A DNA stretch of 64,000 nucleotides from CAZQFV01 sp964613665 (GTDB lineage Bacteria > Chloroflexota > Chloroflexia > DTKN01), in NCBI GenBank assembly GCA_964613665.1, contig CAZTIG010000015.1, positions 1 to 64,000 on the forward strand, in the 5' to 3' direction. The notes below the pieces were generated by a model. That model was not told where the DNA came from, searched no databases, and was given only the letters and a program-made list of their open reading frames with translations. How positions within the stretch are numbered: position 1 is the stretch's first letter; each line of letters starts with the position of its first letter. Below, piece by piece: positions 8,801-17,700 of this stretch. A program made the translations under genes and the position numbers.

Positions 8801-10282
8801 GAAGTTGGAGTTCTGGTTCTGCAAAACCAGAGCAAGCTGTTCGGGGGAGAATCCTACATCGAGTTGCTGGGGCGGATACTCGTTTGGCCCCACCTGGTTC
8901 TGTACTTCATCGGCCTTGAATGCGTCATAGATGTCGAACCCGCCTTGTACAATGTGGAAAGCTCCGGCAGCGAGCGCGGCTACACACCCCAGGCCAAGAG
9001 TGAAACCAGCAGTGGTAGCGCATTCTCCTGCCACGGCTGCAGAGATACCCAACCCACCTACCGCAAGATGTCCGGCTCCGAACCCGAGGTCCCGCCAGTT
9101 GAATCTGGGGGTGACCGAACGTTGCCAGGGCTGTCCCCACGGCGAGCGTTCGACGGGCCCAATGGGTGCTTCAACCGCTTCGGACACCTCCTCCCACTCA
9201 TTCCACGTGACCGTGTTGGCAATGCTCGTGCTCTGCCCGCGGGTGACGCTGGTCTCGTACGAGTGCGTCGTCTCGACGATTTCGCCCTCCTCCGTCGTGA
9301 TGACTGTCACGCGCTCCACCGTCCAAGAGCCGGGCACAACGTAAACGTCCGGGATGGGAAACCCGGCCACAAAGAGGTTGTCACCCGGCGGCAGGACCCA
9401 ACTGGGCATCTCGGCCTGGATGAAGTTCCAGTACTCCTGGCGAGGGTAGCTGCCATAGCCACAGGTCGTGGGCGCGCCGGGACAGTAGGTGATGCCAAAG
9501 AGCTCCTGCCCGTCGTCGAACTTGTCGCGGTCGGTGGTCTCACCGGTGACGCGGGAACCGACCATGTAGGCCTCGGCGTAATCAGGGATGGTGTCCCAGT
9601 CGCCATCATTGCAGCCGCCGGGCTGGTTCCAGGCCGGCCAGGGGTTGGGCGGACCAAAGGGTGGGCCATAGCCGTAGCGCACGTTCCGCGGCAGGGTAAA
9701 GTCGAGCAAGGCATAGACCTCCTGGCCATCGGTATAGCCGTAGGGGTCGCCGTCAGTGTTGGGGTTCAACGGGTCGGTACACCACCACTGCTCCTGGGTA
9801 TCGCTCAGCCCGTCGCCGTCGGTGTCCACGGAAAGAAGCGATGCCAGGCCTGCCCGCTGCTCCGCCGTGAGCACGAGGTGCACCGGTTCACCGTGCTCGT
9901 GCGCCGCCCGCACGACGTCCAGTTGCGACTGCAAACCTTGCACCAGCCAGGGTTTCTCCCGCCCGTGGGCGTTGAGGAGCGAGTCCAGGGAATCGGCCTG
10001 CAGCGGCCGGAATCCCAGGCGGGCCAGCGCTTCCATCTGCTCCTCGTTGGCCAGCAGCAACCCCCAATCGTCGCCGCGGTCGAGCGCGGTCACGCCAAGC
10101 TGCTCCAGGCGCTGCCAGCGGGCCGGCCCCTGGACCGCCACGCGGGTACGAAAAAGGCCCAGCGAGGAGAGTTGGCCCGGTGGTTCTGGCTTCTGGGCCA
10201 CTGAGAACTGCAGAGGCGAGAAGATCAAGCCGAGGAGGACAGCAGAACAGACCACCCGGTAGATGCGAGTCATTGCTCCCAT
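2831..10282 (-). CDS. Giant secreted protein with PA/binary-toxin-B-like region, CARDB domains and Gly-rich segment
   Basis: 2,483 residues. A signal peptide spans 1-30 (ends FSVAQ). A calcium-binding TSP3/EF-like stretch near 155-190 (DTDGDGLSD, TDGD) and FDDGQELFG near 255 match the calcium domain that precedes the pore module in anthrax protective antigen. The 330-760 region has the Ser/Thr-rich then Trp-containing layout of that module (RNWSTAWAVDSSHAADLTF, LTLDQMRRLDLG) and a hydrophobic Gly/Ala stretch near 405-455. A second Ca-like motif (NRDSDRDGYSD) follows near 820. Beta-sandwich repeats, a Gly-rich segment near 1480-1690, two CARDB-like domains and carbohydrate-binding-like repeats follow. 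It ends VYLPLVMRQ. AAGGAGG six bases upstream supports this start. Pore formation is inferred, not shown. Confidence 0.85.
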   Translation of the reverse strand: MGAMTRIYRVVCSAVLLGLIFSPLQFSVAQKPEPPGQLSSLGLFRTRVAVQGPARWQRLEQLGVTALDRGDDWGLLLANEEQMEALARLGFRPLQADSLDSLLNAHGREKPWLVQGLQSQLDVVRAAHEHGEPVHLVLTAEQRAGLASLLSVDTDGDGLSDTQEQWWCTDPLNPNTDGDPYGYTDGQEVYALLDFTLPRNVRYGYGPPFGPPNPWPAWNQPGGCNDGDWDTIPDYAEAYMVGSRVTGETTDRDKFDDGQELFGITYCPGAPTTCGYGSYPRQEYWNFIQAEMPSWVLPPGDNLFVAGFPIPDVYVVPGSWTVERVTVITTEEGEIVETTHSYETSVTRGQSTSIANTVTWNEWEEVSEAVEAPIGPVERSPWGQPWQRSVTPRFNWRDLGFGAGHLAVGGLGISAAVAGECATTAGFTLGLGCVAALAAGAFHIVQGGFDIYDAFKADEVQNQVGPNEYPPQQLDVGFSPEQLALVLQNQNSNFQGLANSLDGLSYNLSRQGNVLARGLYDLSHAISQPRHTETRTNGRSWGGAQTTTHEEYEEHTVTEGEAFTSGRNWSTAWAVDSSHAADLTFDFVVQNSGTEYAREITGLIFNVYLGSDPNPVISYPAWEQFPGGSLQNVFPGDYFTFSSNAVPLTLDQMRRLDLGEPLTIVLEDYSYGADELFYQDAVNGGLTVFVEDGDETVDTYVVPTWGVETVQDVVQRYLPSSEDPEGNLASLWTPEFNGINPPVWNENYLSDISWWNIYQTCNISDPVDCANVGSMPLQEQEARAGGAILFRFNRDSDRDGYSDRVELQYGTDKDNPASHPQPGILAAYASSRQGNVVTVKLAVQNNGTFDAYGIDAVMYAPDATTTIGNNTVGGNGRIPPGGHVAVGSLVLPPGLGNWTASTAHVYTGGSCAGMQDKVYTFTVTTPGIVGQGSAAISWDDGAGNSGSLDLGGAYHAPLPVSAGAEGLLVGFDTGTIEASESFTVAALTPRDTFTYTVESEPYTPPVVAVSYSDPQGSHRFITPVEIASLGDDLSSYSGQMLDAAGLQIVASGPFDPDVGNTTTFVFNSPHPAPIEDAHLYVNFVASGTVVAELPYTFTLQPGPTLYTVTWSTDVFTQPYDPNLEYLMLAFWTDAGGNIIDSAGRPLPTLAADPLPQVAASSLAWDFGTVSQGQELQHTFSLANVGHTPLLVYLDAPAGVTAATAGIRSILPGDVAAIELTLDTADLPVGAYAAIAHLRTTDAQQPGLGIAISGNILALSEAALAYPRDALQPWDRYAYVPGPHTAGDVITFTQAISEDYERVHPLYVYSMTGELAGVGEYGPDFSGQTAPLAMFGDGRDGDLTVGSGQTIVINNVRVNVTASGTSASPANSNGFGVGDVVLFHQTQGTANVGLWEFGQIAAINSPTSWTLAKPLAYSYDSTNGKAQAIRVPRYRNITVQSSGTLTAPAWDGGTGGILVFQANGTVDVGGSIAMNGGSTSNQYGATGSGFWGGNGVGWGGGTDYSFQGEGTPGAGGKSTSANGNGGGGGMQTGAPDGSAGGGGGNGTPGGAGNGEHPGAGGNPAGSSDLVTMVFGGGGGGGIKEVGYVGAGGGAGGGLLVVFAREFQLTGSMNANGGDGASANGDIAPAGGGGAGGSILIRSQRATLGTNLVTSLHGHGGSFYAGHGGDGGDGRIRVEYCQSFAGSTDPPASTQQLNCYIIRKLADGSDQVEFTLPVSVTNYERYGLQFGERGQYAAAGDQLFRVRLEKREYATATLDLLLLELGVPTVTSALDVGADGSVEWTYTGVPTLPVILPSPNLAAGLNTYLHTLPDPYGSDVIVPISVSLDTSGDLFLTNLDLVRGPDVDAHIAADDISFDNPDPADGDLVHVLATVHNAGSAGSGPLVAAAVVSNTLVGSAFVATIPASGTAQLSIAWDTTGWGGDLTVEVRLDPYNRIAETDEGNNRASQPLHVRTRPDLQVTTIEATPLLLHNGEAATVIATVVNAGESDALASALQFYDGPPGDGTEFGAVTLTVPAGATITATVCWTAGPLGPHTLYAVADAGAAVREGDESNNQGEGDFYVGIGPEVYLDSGSSPDPVYSPTLGYGYLNGEPLAWGGGALPTETVRWNPDGNAGVQYRFDYMLLPAFYHLDLVLYEGDGAGRTETVWADGFDMGTAVTLTGGQVQCLSLLLDPALYADHAVTTSVRCSQLAGAVVSEEALREVQYVYLDSGPDAARDPAYSSLTGYGYLNGYGSQSWGTTPAETVRTIAGNEVRYRFDNLLPGRDYQLNLTLYEEDGAGRVETVWIDDFDTGCSVSLGDGLVHEDSLSVPIWTYIGDGTVTVAIRRTNGNFVVVSEIALEQHTLPCAVLGDDDDSLGPAITSVAAPGQAGIGEGIHVQAQVSDSARGNHGVSSAALYYGYAAPYNQNTIAGTGPGGNGDGPWSFVIPAQGAGHSGQTLRFFLLAVDGDDTPAWTVDDNEGTYYGILLGSGWSVYLPLVMRQ

Positions 10283-10415
10283 CGTGAGCCTCCTTCGAAG
10301 TGGCTGGTGCTGCCAGGGAAGGCAGGTTGGCCAGCCCTGAAAAACGTGGCGGTGATGCGGTTGACAGAAGTTGAGGCGTCCCCGATAGCTGCCAAGGATG
10401 GCTTACTATGCTGAA

Positions 10416-10444
10416 ATCATACCACATCGCCGACCGAGTGTCAA
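10416..10444 (-). promoter_or_regulatory. Consensus promoter for the giant secreted protein
   Basis: On the minus strand TTGACA (10439-10444) and TATGAT (10416-10421) are exactly 17 bases apart. It predicts a leader of about 125 bases before the ATG at 10282. This is one of the strongest vegetative-type promoters in the window. Confidence 0.75.
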
Positions 10445-10501
10445 CTTCGAGAAGACCTCAGCCCGACTACCCCGCTGCCCTCTGAGCCTGCTTTCCGCGC
10501 G

Positions 10502-10680
10502 CTAACCTTCTTGTCCACTTCTTCCCATCCTTCCTATTCTCTGCAGCGGGTCCTCCTCCGTCGGCTCGGTGTAGATCATCACCGTGTTCAGGCTGGCATG
10601 GCCCAACAGTGAGGCCAGCCCGCGCAGGTCGCCGGGGTTGGCCTCGAGGTTAGGGATTGCATAGGTATGGCGCAGGGTGT
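10502..10680 (-). pseudogene. 3' fragment of a tyrosine integrase, homologous to 22130-23035
   Basis: Only the catalytic tail is present: LRHTYAIPNLEANPGDL, LASLLGHASLNTVMIYTEP, then a divergent end. It matches the end of the intact integrase at 22130-23035 almost residue for residue over about 45 positions, including HxxR, GH and the Tyr nucleophile, and the DNA is visibly alike. All N-terminal and Arg-I sequence is missing. Both copies lie on the minus strand and both are followed upstream by the same kind of structured RNA and a plus-strand operon, so this is the decayed copy of a repeated module. Confidence 0.85.
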
Positions 10681-10852
10681 GAGTGTGCGAAGTCTGCACG
10701 GGGGGAACAAAACACGGGCAGGATTATGCGCTCCCGTGATGACTTCACGGCCCCCCGGCCCAATGAACTCTCCCAGTCCAGTATCGACCCATCAGGCTCC
10801 CGTGACAGGAATCCTGAGGTATCGCGCAACGGTAGCCTCCTGGCCCACAGAG

Positions 10853-10881
10853 TTGCCATGTTGCTGGACTTGTGGTACATT
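10853..10881 (+). promoter_or_regulatory. Promoter of structured RNA copy A
   Basis: TTGCCA (10853-10858) and TACATT (10876-10881) are 17 bases apart, directly ahead of the structured RNA. The homologous RNA at 23195 has TTGACT-N17-TACAAT in the same place. The region 10681-10852 upstream holds no gene I can support. Confidence 0.6.
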
Positions 10882-10887
10882 GTAGTG

Positions 10888-11003
10888 AACAAAAGCAAAG
10901 CCTCGCGGCTGTTGAGAGCCCGAGGCTATGGTCAGGGCGGGCCTGCCGCCCGGCAGATTCAGTGTAGCACTTGGGCCCGCCCACGTCAACGGGTGGGCTT
11001 TTT
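10888..11003 (+). ncRNA. Structured RNA copy A with intrinsic terminator (attenuator-like leader)
   Basis: A first hairpin pairs GCCTCG (10900-10905) with CGAGGC (10921-10926) around an inner GGCT/AGCC. GGGCGGGC (10935-10942) can pair with GCCCGCCC (10975-10982), and the latter can instead pair with GGGTGGGC (10991-10998), which is followed by TTTTT: two mutually exclusive folds. The paralog at 23195-23311 keeps all these parts and a TAGCAC motif just before the switch strand. It lies 38 bases before the NB-ARC gene. It could be a leader or a free small RNA; I do not recognise a named family. Confidence 0.65.
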
Positions 11004-11040
11004 GCTTCTTCTTCTCTGGTCCGCCGACTGGGTGACAGCG

Positions 11041-14000
11041 ATGAACGAGCGACCCAGACGTGCCAATACCAAACTCATTCTGGACTCGCCTCCCCTTCTT
11101 TGCCGGGAGGATTGGGGTGAGGCCATAGACGTAGGAACGTTCTATGGACGGAAAGAGGAATTGGCCGCCCTGGAGCAGTGGATCACGACTGACCATTGCC
11201 GATTGGTGGCAATCGTGGGACTGGGGGGAATCGGCAAGACATCGCTCGCTGTCAAACTGGCGCAACATATTCAGCTCCATTTCGACTACCTCTTTTGGCG
11301 AGATCTCCGAAACGCCCCCCTCATCGATGATATCTTGGGAGACGCCCTCCGATTCCTGTCGGATCAGCAACAAGTTGACCTACCGCAAGGTGCGGACAAG
11401 AGGATATCGCTGCTCATGGACTACCTGCGGCGGCAGCGCTGCCTCCTGGTACTCGACAATATTGAAGCGATCCTGTGCGAGGGCGAGCGTGCAGGCGGCT
11501 ACCGGGATGGCTTTGAGGGATATGGGCAGTTGGTCCAAAGGATGGGAGAGATGGGCCACGCAAGCTGCTTGGTGCTGACGAGCAGGGAAAGGCTCAGGGA
11601 AGTAGCCGCTTTGGAGGGCCGGACGTCACCGGTGCGCTCATGGCAACTGTCCGGCTTAGGCCAAGTAGAATGCCAGGAAATACTAAGGGACAAGGACCTG
11701 TTCGGTCCTGAGGATTCCTGGGCCTCTTTGATCGAGCACTATAGAGGCAGCCCGCTCGCCCTCAAGATCGTCTCCGCTACCATTCGCGACCTCTTTGGCG
11801 GTGACATCGTCGCGTTCCTGGACCAAGGGGCCAAGATCGTTGGAGACCTTAGCGACCTTCTTGGGCAGCAGTTCACCCGGCTGTCAGCCTTGGAAAAAGA
11901 AATCATGTACTGGTTGGCAATCGAACGCGAAGCGGTTTCTCTGGAGCCTTTGCGGGAGAACCTGGTACTGCCGCATGCCCAGCAGAAATACCTGGAGGCG
12001 TGCGAATCCCTGCGGAGGCGTTCACTGATTGAGAGGACAGATAAGCCAGTACTTTTCACTCTGCAACCAGTCGTTATGGAGTTCGCAACCAGCCGATTGA
12101 TCGATGAGGTCTGTCAAGAGATTGACTCCGGGAAAATCGCGATCCTAAACACCCATGCGCTGGTAAAGGCGCAGGCCAAAGACTATGTCCGAGCCAGCCA
12201 ACTTCGCCTGGTCCTCAGACCGGTGGTAGCTAACTTGATAGCAGCTTCGGGCAGAGAGGGAACCGAGAATAGACTGAGGTCAGTCCTCGCAGCATTTCGG
12301 AATGAGCACCCCCGTTGCCCTGGATACTTCGGCGGAAATGTCATGAACCTCCTGGTTGAGGTAAAGGGGGATCTGAGCGGCTATGACTTTTCGCATATGA
12401 CGGTTTGGCAGGCATACCTGTGTGGTGTAGACTTGCACCGTGTAAGTCTTGCCCACTCCGACTTGGCCAGGTCTGCTTTCACAGAGACTTTCGGCAGTAT
12501 CGTTTGTACCGCATTTAGCCCCGATGGCAAGCTGTTCGCAGCGGGGGCCAGCAACGGCGAGACGCGCGTTTGGCGGGTTGGTGAGAACGCACAGGTTTTC
12601 GTTGGCAAAGGGCATACTGATTGTGTCCGCTCCGTTGCCTTCAGTCCTGATGGCAACATTCTCGCCAGCGGCAGCAGCGACCATACGGTGCGTCTGTGGG
12701 ATCCCTTCAACGGGCAGACTCTCAAAACCTTCTCGCACGAAGACCGGGTCAGGTCCATCGCCTTTAGCCCTGACAGCCGCATCTTGGCCAGCGGCAGTGA
12801 GGATCGCTCCGTATGCTTGTGGGATGTCAAGACAGGGCAGCGACTGAACACCTTGCGTGGACACAACGACCGCATATGGTCGGTTGCATTCCATCCTGAG
12901 GGAACCCTCCTTGCCACGGGTAGTGATGACCGTATAGTTCATCTCTGGAACGCTCACAGTGGTCAGGTAGTTCACACCCTTGAGCACACTCATGAGGTCA
13001 GGTCAGTCGCTTTCAGTCCAGACGGTCGTGTTCTGGCCAGTGGTGGGAAAGGAGCGGGTCTGCAGTTATGGGACTGTCGCACCGCGGAATGTATCAAAAC
13101 CTTGCTGGGACACGCCGAAACTGTGTGGTCTGTCGCCTTCAGCCCCGACGGCCTTTCTCTTGCCAGTGGCAGTGAAGACCAGACGGTGCGGCTGTGGAAC
13201 GTCTCTACTGGAGAATGTACGAGAGTCCTGAGTGGGCACAGCAATTGGGTTTGGGCGGTTGCATTTAGCCCTGATGGGCAGGTCCTTGCCAGCGGCAGCG
13301 AAGACCGCACGCTGCGACTGTGGGACACACGGACGGGGCAGTGCAGCAAGTGTCTCCACGGCTACATGAACTGGACTCTGGCTGTCGCGTACAGCCCAGA
13401 TGGATGCAGACTCGCAAGTGGTAGCACTGATGGTAAGGTGCGCTTGTGGGATCCGCGCTCGGGCAAGTGTCTCAAAACCCTGCACGCGCATTCCAACGCA
13501 GTGAGGACACTCCAGTTCAGCCCTGACGGCGCCATGCTGGCCAGCGGCAGTGATGACCGCACTATACGGCTCTGGGATGTTCGTTCTTGGGAGCATCTCC
13601 AAACGCTGCGCGGCCAAAGTGGCCGGGTGAGGTCACTTGCTTTCCGGGCCGACGGCAGAATACTTGCCAGCACTGGCGCGGAAGACCAGGACATACGATT
13701 GTGGGATGTCAGCATGGGCCAATGCCTCCGGAGCCTAATCGGACATGCAAATCGAATTGAATCTGTCGTCTTTAGCCCCGACGGCTGTATGCTGGCGAGT
13801 GCAGCCCAGGACCAAACTGTACACCTGTGGGATGTCGATACCGGCGAATGCCTCCACTCACTACGAGGGCACACAAACTGGGTATGGTGCGTGGCGTTCA
13901 GCCCCGATAGCCAAATGGTTGCGAGCTGCGGCGATGATCGGACGGTGATGTTGTGGGACGTTCGCAAGGGCAAAGCCGTCGAGACCTATCAGCACACCAA

Positions 14001-14709
14001 CCGGGTGTGGGCTGTTGCCTTCAGTCCAAACGGCCGCCTGCTTGCGAGCGGCGGCAATGACGGGATGGTACAGTTGCGAGACATCCGGACAGGGCAATGC
14101 TGGACACTGCAAGGGCACACCGATGCCGTCCTGTCAGTCACCTTTAGCCCAGACGGAGCCACGCTCGCCAGCGGCAGCGACGATGAGACAATCCGGCTAT
14201 GGAGCGCACGGACAGGTAAGTGTCTCAGAGTTCTGCGCAGCGCCCGTCCCTATGAACAGATGGATATCACGGGGGCGATTGGGCTGACCGCAGCTCAGAG
14301 AAGTGCATTGAAGGCATTGGGGGCTGTTGAACGGGAGGAGACGGCTGTCGCCGAAGGGGTGGAACCGGAGAGGTCTGTCCTGGGAGAAGGAAGAGGGAAC
14401 CAGAGTTCCACCAAGACACGAGGAATTCATTGTGACCCCGAGACGGGTCATATCATGTTGAATGGTCGGGAAGTGACACTCCAACTGAGCGAGGAACAAC
14501 GCAAGTTAGTGAGGTTCCTCTTTAGCAGAAAAGGCGCAACTTGCACAAAGGACGAGATTGCGCTGGAGATATGGGGGGATATAGAAGAAGGAATGTCCGA
14601 TTCAGCGATCTACGAGTTGGTCAAGCGGGTGCGGCAGAAGATGGAGGAAGATTGGAGACATCCGCGCTACATAGTCACCGTGCCCGGGGAAGGCTACCGG
14701 CTGGAGTGA
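11041..14709 (+). CDS. NB-ARC STAND ATPase with 14 WD40 repeats and C-terminal winged helix
   Basis: 1,222 residues. The N-terminal NB-ARC-type NTPase has a P-loop GLGGIGKT at 60-67 and Walker B CLLVLDNIE at 133-141. A helical region follows to about 470, then 14 WD40 repeats (about 483-1060; SVAFSPDG..LASGS..TVRLWD), enough for two seven-blade propellers. The C-terminus (about 1125-1222) is an OmpR/PhoB-type DNA-binding fold ending YIVTVPGEGYRLE. So ligand sensing by WD40 may switch an ATPase with a DNA-binding output. The ATG is the first after the terminator hairpin ending at 11003; its RBS is weak. The frame is open upstream through the RNA element, which I take as non-coding. It probably shares a transcript with the TIR-STAND gene 37 bases downstream. 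A conflict or defence role is inferred. Confidence 0.9.
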   Translation: MNERPRRANTKLILDSPPLLCREDWGEAIDVGTFYGRKEELAALEQWITTDHCRLVAIVGLGGIGKTSLAVKLAQHIQLHFDYLFWRDLRNAPLIDDILGDALRFLSDQQQVDLPQGADKRISLLMDYLRRQRCLLVLDNIEAILCEGERAGGYRDGFEGYGQLVQRMGEMGHASCLVLTSRERLREVAALEGRTSPVRSWQLSGLGQVECQEILRDKDLFGPEDSWASLIEHYRGSPLALKIVSATIRDLFGGDIVAFLDQGAKIVGDLSDLLGQQFTRLSALEKEIMYWLAIEREAVSLEPLRENLVLPHAQQKYLEACESLRRRSLIERTDKPVLFTLQPVVMEFATSRLIDEVCQEIDSGKIAILNTHALVKAQAKDYVRASQLRLVLRPVVANLIAASGREGTENRLRSVLAAFRNEHPRCPGYFGGNVMNLLVEVKGDLSGYDFSHMTVWQAYLCGVDLHRVSLAHSDLARSAFTETFGSIVCTAFSPDGKLFAAGASNGETRVWRVGENAQVFVGKGHTDCVRSVAFSPDGNILASGSSDHTVRLWDPFNGQTLKTFSHEDRVRSIAFSPDSRILASGSEDRSVCLWDVKTGQRLNTLRGHNDRIWSVAFHPEGTLLATGSDDRIVHLWNAHSGQVVHTLEHTHEVRSVAFSPDGRVLASGGKGAGLQLWDCRTAECIKTLLGHAETVWSVAFSPDGLSLASGSEDQTVRLWNVSTGECTRVLSGHSNWVWAVAFSPDGQVLASGSEDRTLRLWDTRTGQCSKCLHGYMNWTLAVAYSPDGCRLASGSTDGKVRLWDPRSGKCLKTLHAHSNAVRTLQFSPDGAMLASGSDDRTIRLWDVRSWEHLQTLRGQSGRVRSLAFRADGRILASTGAEDQDIRLWDVSMGQCLRSLIGHANRIESVVFSPDGCMLASAAQDQTVHLWDVDTGECLHSLRGHTNWVWCVAFSPDSQMVASCGDDRTVMLWDVRKGKAVETYQHTNRVWAVAFSPNGRLLASGGNDGMVQLRDIRTGQCWTLQGHTDAVLSVTFSPDGATLASGSDDETIRLWSARTGKCLRVLRSARPYEQMDITGAIGLTAAQRSALKALGAVEREETAVAEGVEPERSVLGEGRGNQSSTKTRGIHCDPETGHIMLNGREVTLQLSEEQRKLVRFLFSRKGATCTKDEIALEIWGDIEEGMSDSAIYELVKRVRQKMEEDWRHPRYIVTVPGEGYRLE

Positions 14710-14746
14710 CCGGAGGACTGAGCCATCCTCTGCCGGGAGGTAAGGC

Positions 14747-17700
14747 TTGGATTGGTCATTGCTCCACGATGCCGTGATCATTGGTCATCCGGAAGACCAG
14801 ACGCAGGCAGAGAGCCTGTACGCCCACCTGGCCCAGGCCGGGCTGCGTGTCTGGATGGAGAGTGCCCCCCGGTCGACCGATCCCTCCCACTGGAGCCGTG
14901 TGGAAGAGGCCCTGAACACGTCCTCCGCTATCCTCATTCTCTGGGGCCCCCACAGGCTAGAGCAGGAGCAATGGCGAGAGCGCGACCTGGCCTACTGCAT
15001 CCGCCAAGCGCGACACGATTTCCTAGTCCTGTACGTCCTCCTTCCCGGCACTCAGCCACCCTTGGGCACCTGGGCGAACATCGAAAGCTGGGTGTGTTTC
15101 CAAAGCACCCTGGATGAGCCAGAGAACCTGGCCCACTTGATCATAGCCGTTCGGAGAACCGCGCCGGCCGAGCAACTTCGGCATCTCCCCGGTCGCCGCG
15201 CCAGCACCGAGCGAGCAATCCAGCATGACGTGGTCATCAGCTATAACCGAGCTGACCGTGCCCAGGTAGAGGTACTGTCGAGACAACTGGCCGAAGCGGC
15301 CGGCCTGCGGGTCTGGCTAGACACGGAAAGCGAGCACCCCGGAGAGTCCTGGTGGGGAGAGCTTGAGGAGGCCATGCTGGCTTCGTCCGCGGTCCTACTC
15401 ACCTGGGGGGCGCACGACTTTGGACAGGTGCAGCGCCGTGAGCGAGACCTGGCTTATGCAATCCGTGAGGCCTGGCCTGGCTTCACGATCGTCTACGTCC
15501 ACCTGCCCGGCAGTCCTCTGCCGCAGTTCAGTTGGGCCAACGTGGACACTTGGGTGCGCTTCGAACATACCCTGGACGAGCCAGATACCTTCTCCCGAGT
15601 GGTCGCCGCGATCAAACGGGAGGCCCCGCCCTCCTTCCTGAAGTCGGAGTTGCCCGGCGAACCGGCCCCGTACCGCGGCCTAGAGCCCTTCCGAGTGGAG
15701 GATGCCCGCTTCTTCTTCGGCCGAACCGCTGAGACAGAGGAAATGCTGCAGCGGTTGCGGCGCGATTCTTTCGTGGCCGTGATCGGAGCCTCGGGCTGCG
15801 GCAAGACTTCGCTGGTGCGGGCCGGTCTGTTGGCGCGACTGCGGGGCGGTGCTTTGCCCGGCAGCGCTGATTGGCAGCAGGTAGAGGTTCGGCCGGGCAG
15901 CGCTCCCTGGGAGTCGCTGGCCCAGGGACTGGGCACCCTGGCCGGCCCGACGACCCAAGAAGAGGACTTTGCCAAGACCCTGGCTCAGTCTGAAGATGCT
16001 ATGAGCAACTGGATCGCCGGTCTCGTGACAGCGGGGCGGCAGGTGGTCCTGGTGGTGGATAGGTTCGAGGAGGTCTTTACTCTGTGTCGAGATGAGGGCG
16101 AGCGCGCCCGCTACATCGCTGCCCTGCTGCACCTGGTGCGCCACCCACAGCGGCCGGCGTGGGTCGTGCTGACCTTGCGCGCCGACTTCTTCGGCGACTG
16201 TGCCCGCTACCCGGCCTGGGTGGACGAACTCGTCGCCCATCAGTTCTACTTGAAAGCTCCCTCTGTCGAAGGACTGGCCGCTGCCATTGGTGAGCCAGCC
16301 GCCCAGGTGGGAGCCATCTTCGAAAAGGGGCTAAGCGAGCAGGTGCAGGCGGACGTGGGCGATCCTACGGGCCGGCTGCCCCTGCTCGAGCATACCCTGA
16401 ACCTCCTGTGGCAGGGCCGGCGGGGCCGCTGGCTGACTTGGGAATGCTACCGCCAGATCGACCAGGTGGATGGAGCCATCTGTTTCCACGCCGATGGGGC
16501 ACTGGCGAGGCTCAGCCCGGACGAGCGGGAGATCGCCCGCCGCATCTTCAGTCGGCTGGTGTGGATTGGGCCAGCGGAGAAGCTGGCCGGGTGGCCGCGG
16601 CCGAAGAAGTGGCTGCTGGGGCAATTTGCCGGGCGCGGAGCAGCGGAGCGGGTACTACAAAGGCTGGTCGAGGAGCGACTGGTGATAGTCCGTGAGGGAG
16701 ATTGGGGTGGCGAGAACACGGTGCACATCATTCACGAAGCGTTGCTGGATCACTGGCTGGCGCTCAGGGAATGGATCCGCAAAGAGGGTGATTTCTACCT
16801 GTGGCGGCAGCGGCATCTGGAACCGCGCGTGGAGGAATGGCAGAAGAGCGGTAGTGGGCTGCTGAGAAACGACGAACTGGCCCGGGCCGAGGTTTGGCGG
16901 AAACGCGAGCCGTCCCAACTCGGGCCTGCCGAGCAGCTATTCATCGCCGCTAGCGTCCAGCAACGAGAAGAAGAACGCAAGCACCGCGAGCGGCAGGTCC
17001 GCTTGCTCTCCCGGCTGGGGCTGGAACAACGCTTCGGTTTCATCCTCATCGGCCTCGTGGTCATCATTGCAGCGCTCGTTCTCTACCTATTACTGAGTCC
17101 GCGGGAACAGGCCCGCATGACCGGGGACTTCCGCGTCGCCGTAGCGGGCTTTGTCGAGACGGGGCATTCCGGCGATCCAGAACTGGGAAAGGAACTGGCC
17201 GATGGCGTCTACCTGCGCCTGCAGCAATGGTGGCAGGAACAGGACACGGGCTTCATCGTGACCGTTTGGGGACCCGAGCGCGTCGGCGCCGTCCAGGGCG
17301 CGGACCGGGAGGAACAAGCCCGTTCAGCCGAGCGTCTGGCCAGCGACATCGGCGCGGATATGCTGGTCTATGGCACCATCGACACGAGCCAGGCCACCTG
17401 GCAAGTGGCTCCGGAGTTCTACGTCTCCGCGGAGAACTTTCACGAAGCCCAGGAAATCGTCGGACAGCACGAACTGGGCCGGCCCTTCCCCCTTTCCGGG
17501 CAGGGCAACATCGCTAGCCGCATCGAGCTGAGCGACCGGCTTGCCGCCCGCACGCGCATCCTCTCCCAGATCACGCTGGGGCTGGCCTATTTCTCCGTCC
17601 AGCGGTTCGACCGAGCGCTTGAAGCGTTTCAAGCAGCAGAGACCGTCACTGGTTGGGACGAGCAGGCCGGGCAACAGGTGCTGTACCTGCTACTGGGCAA

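Noticed and set aside
8798..10204. A 468-codon plus-strand frame over the start of the giant gene
   Set aside because: Antisense shadow; the minus strand there encodes the signal peptide and calcium motifs.
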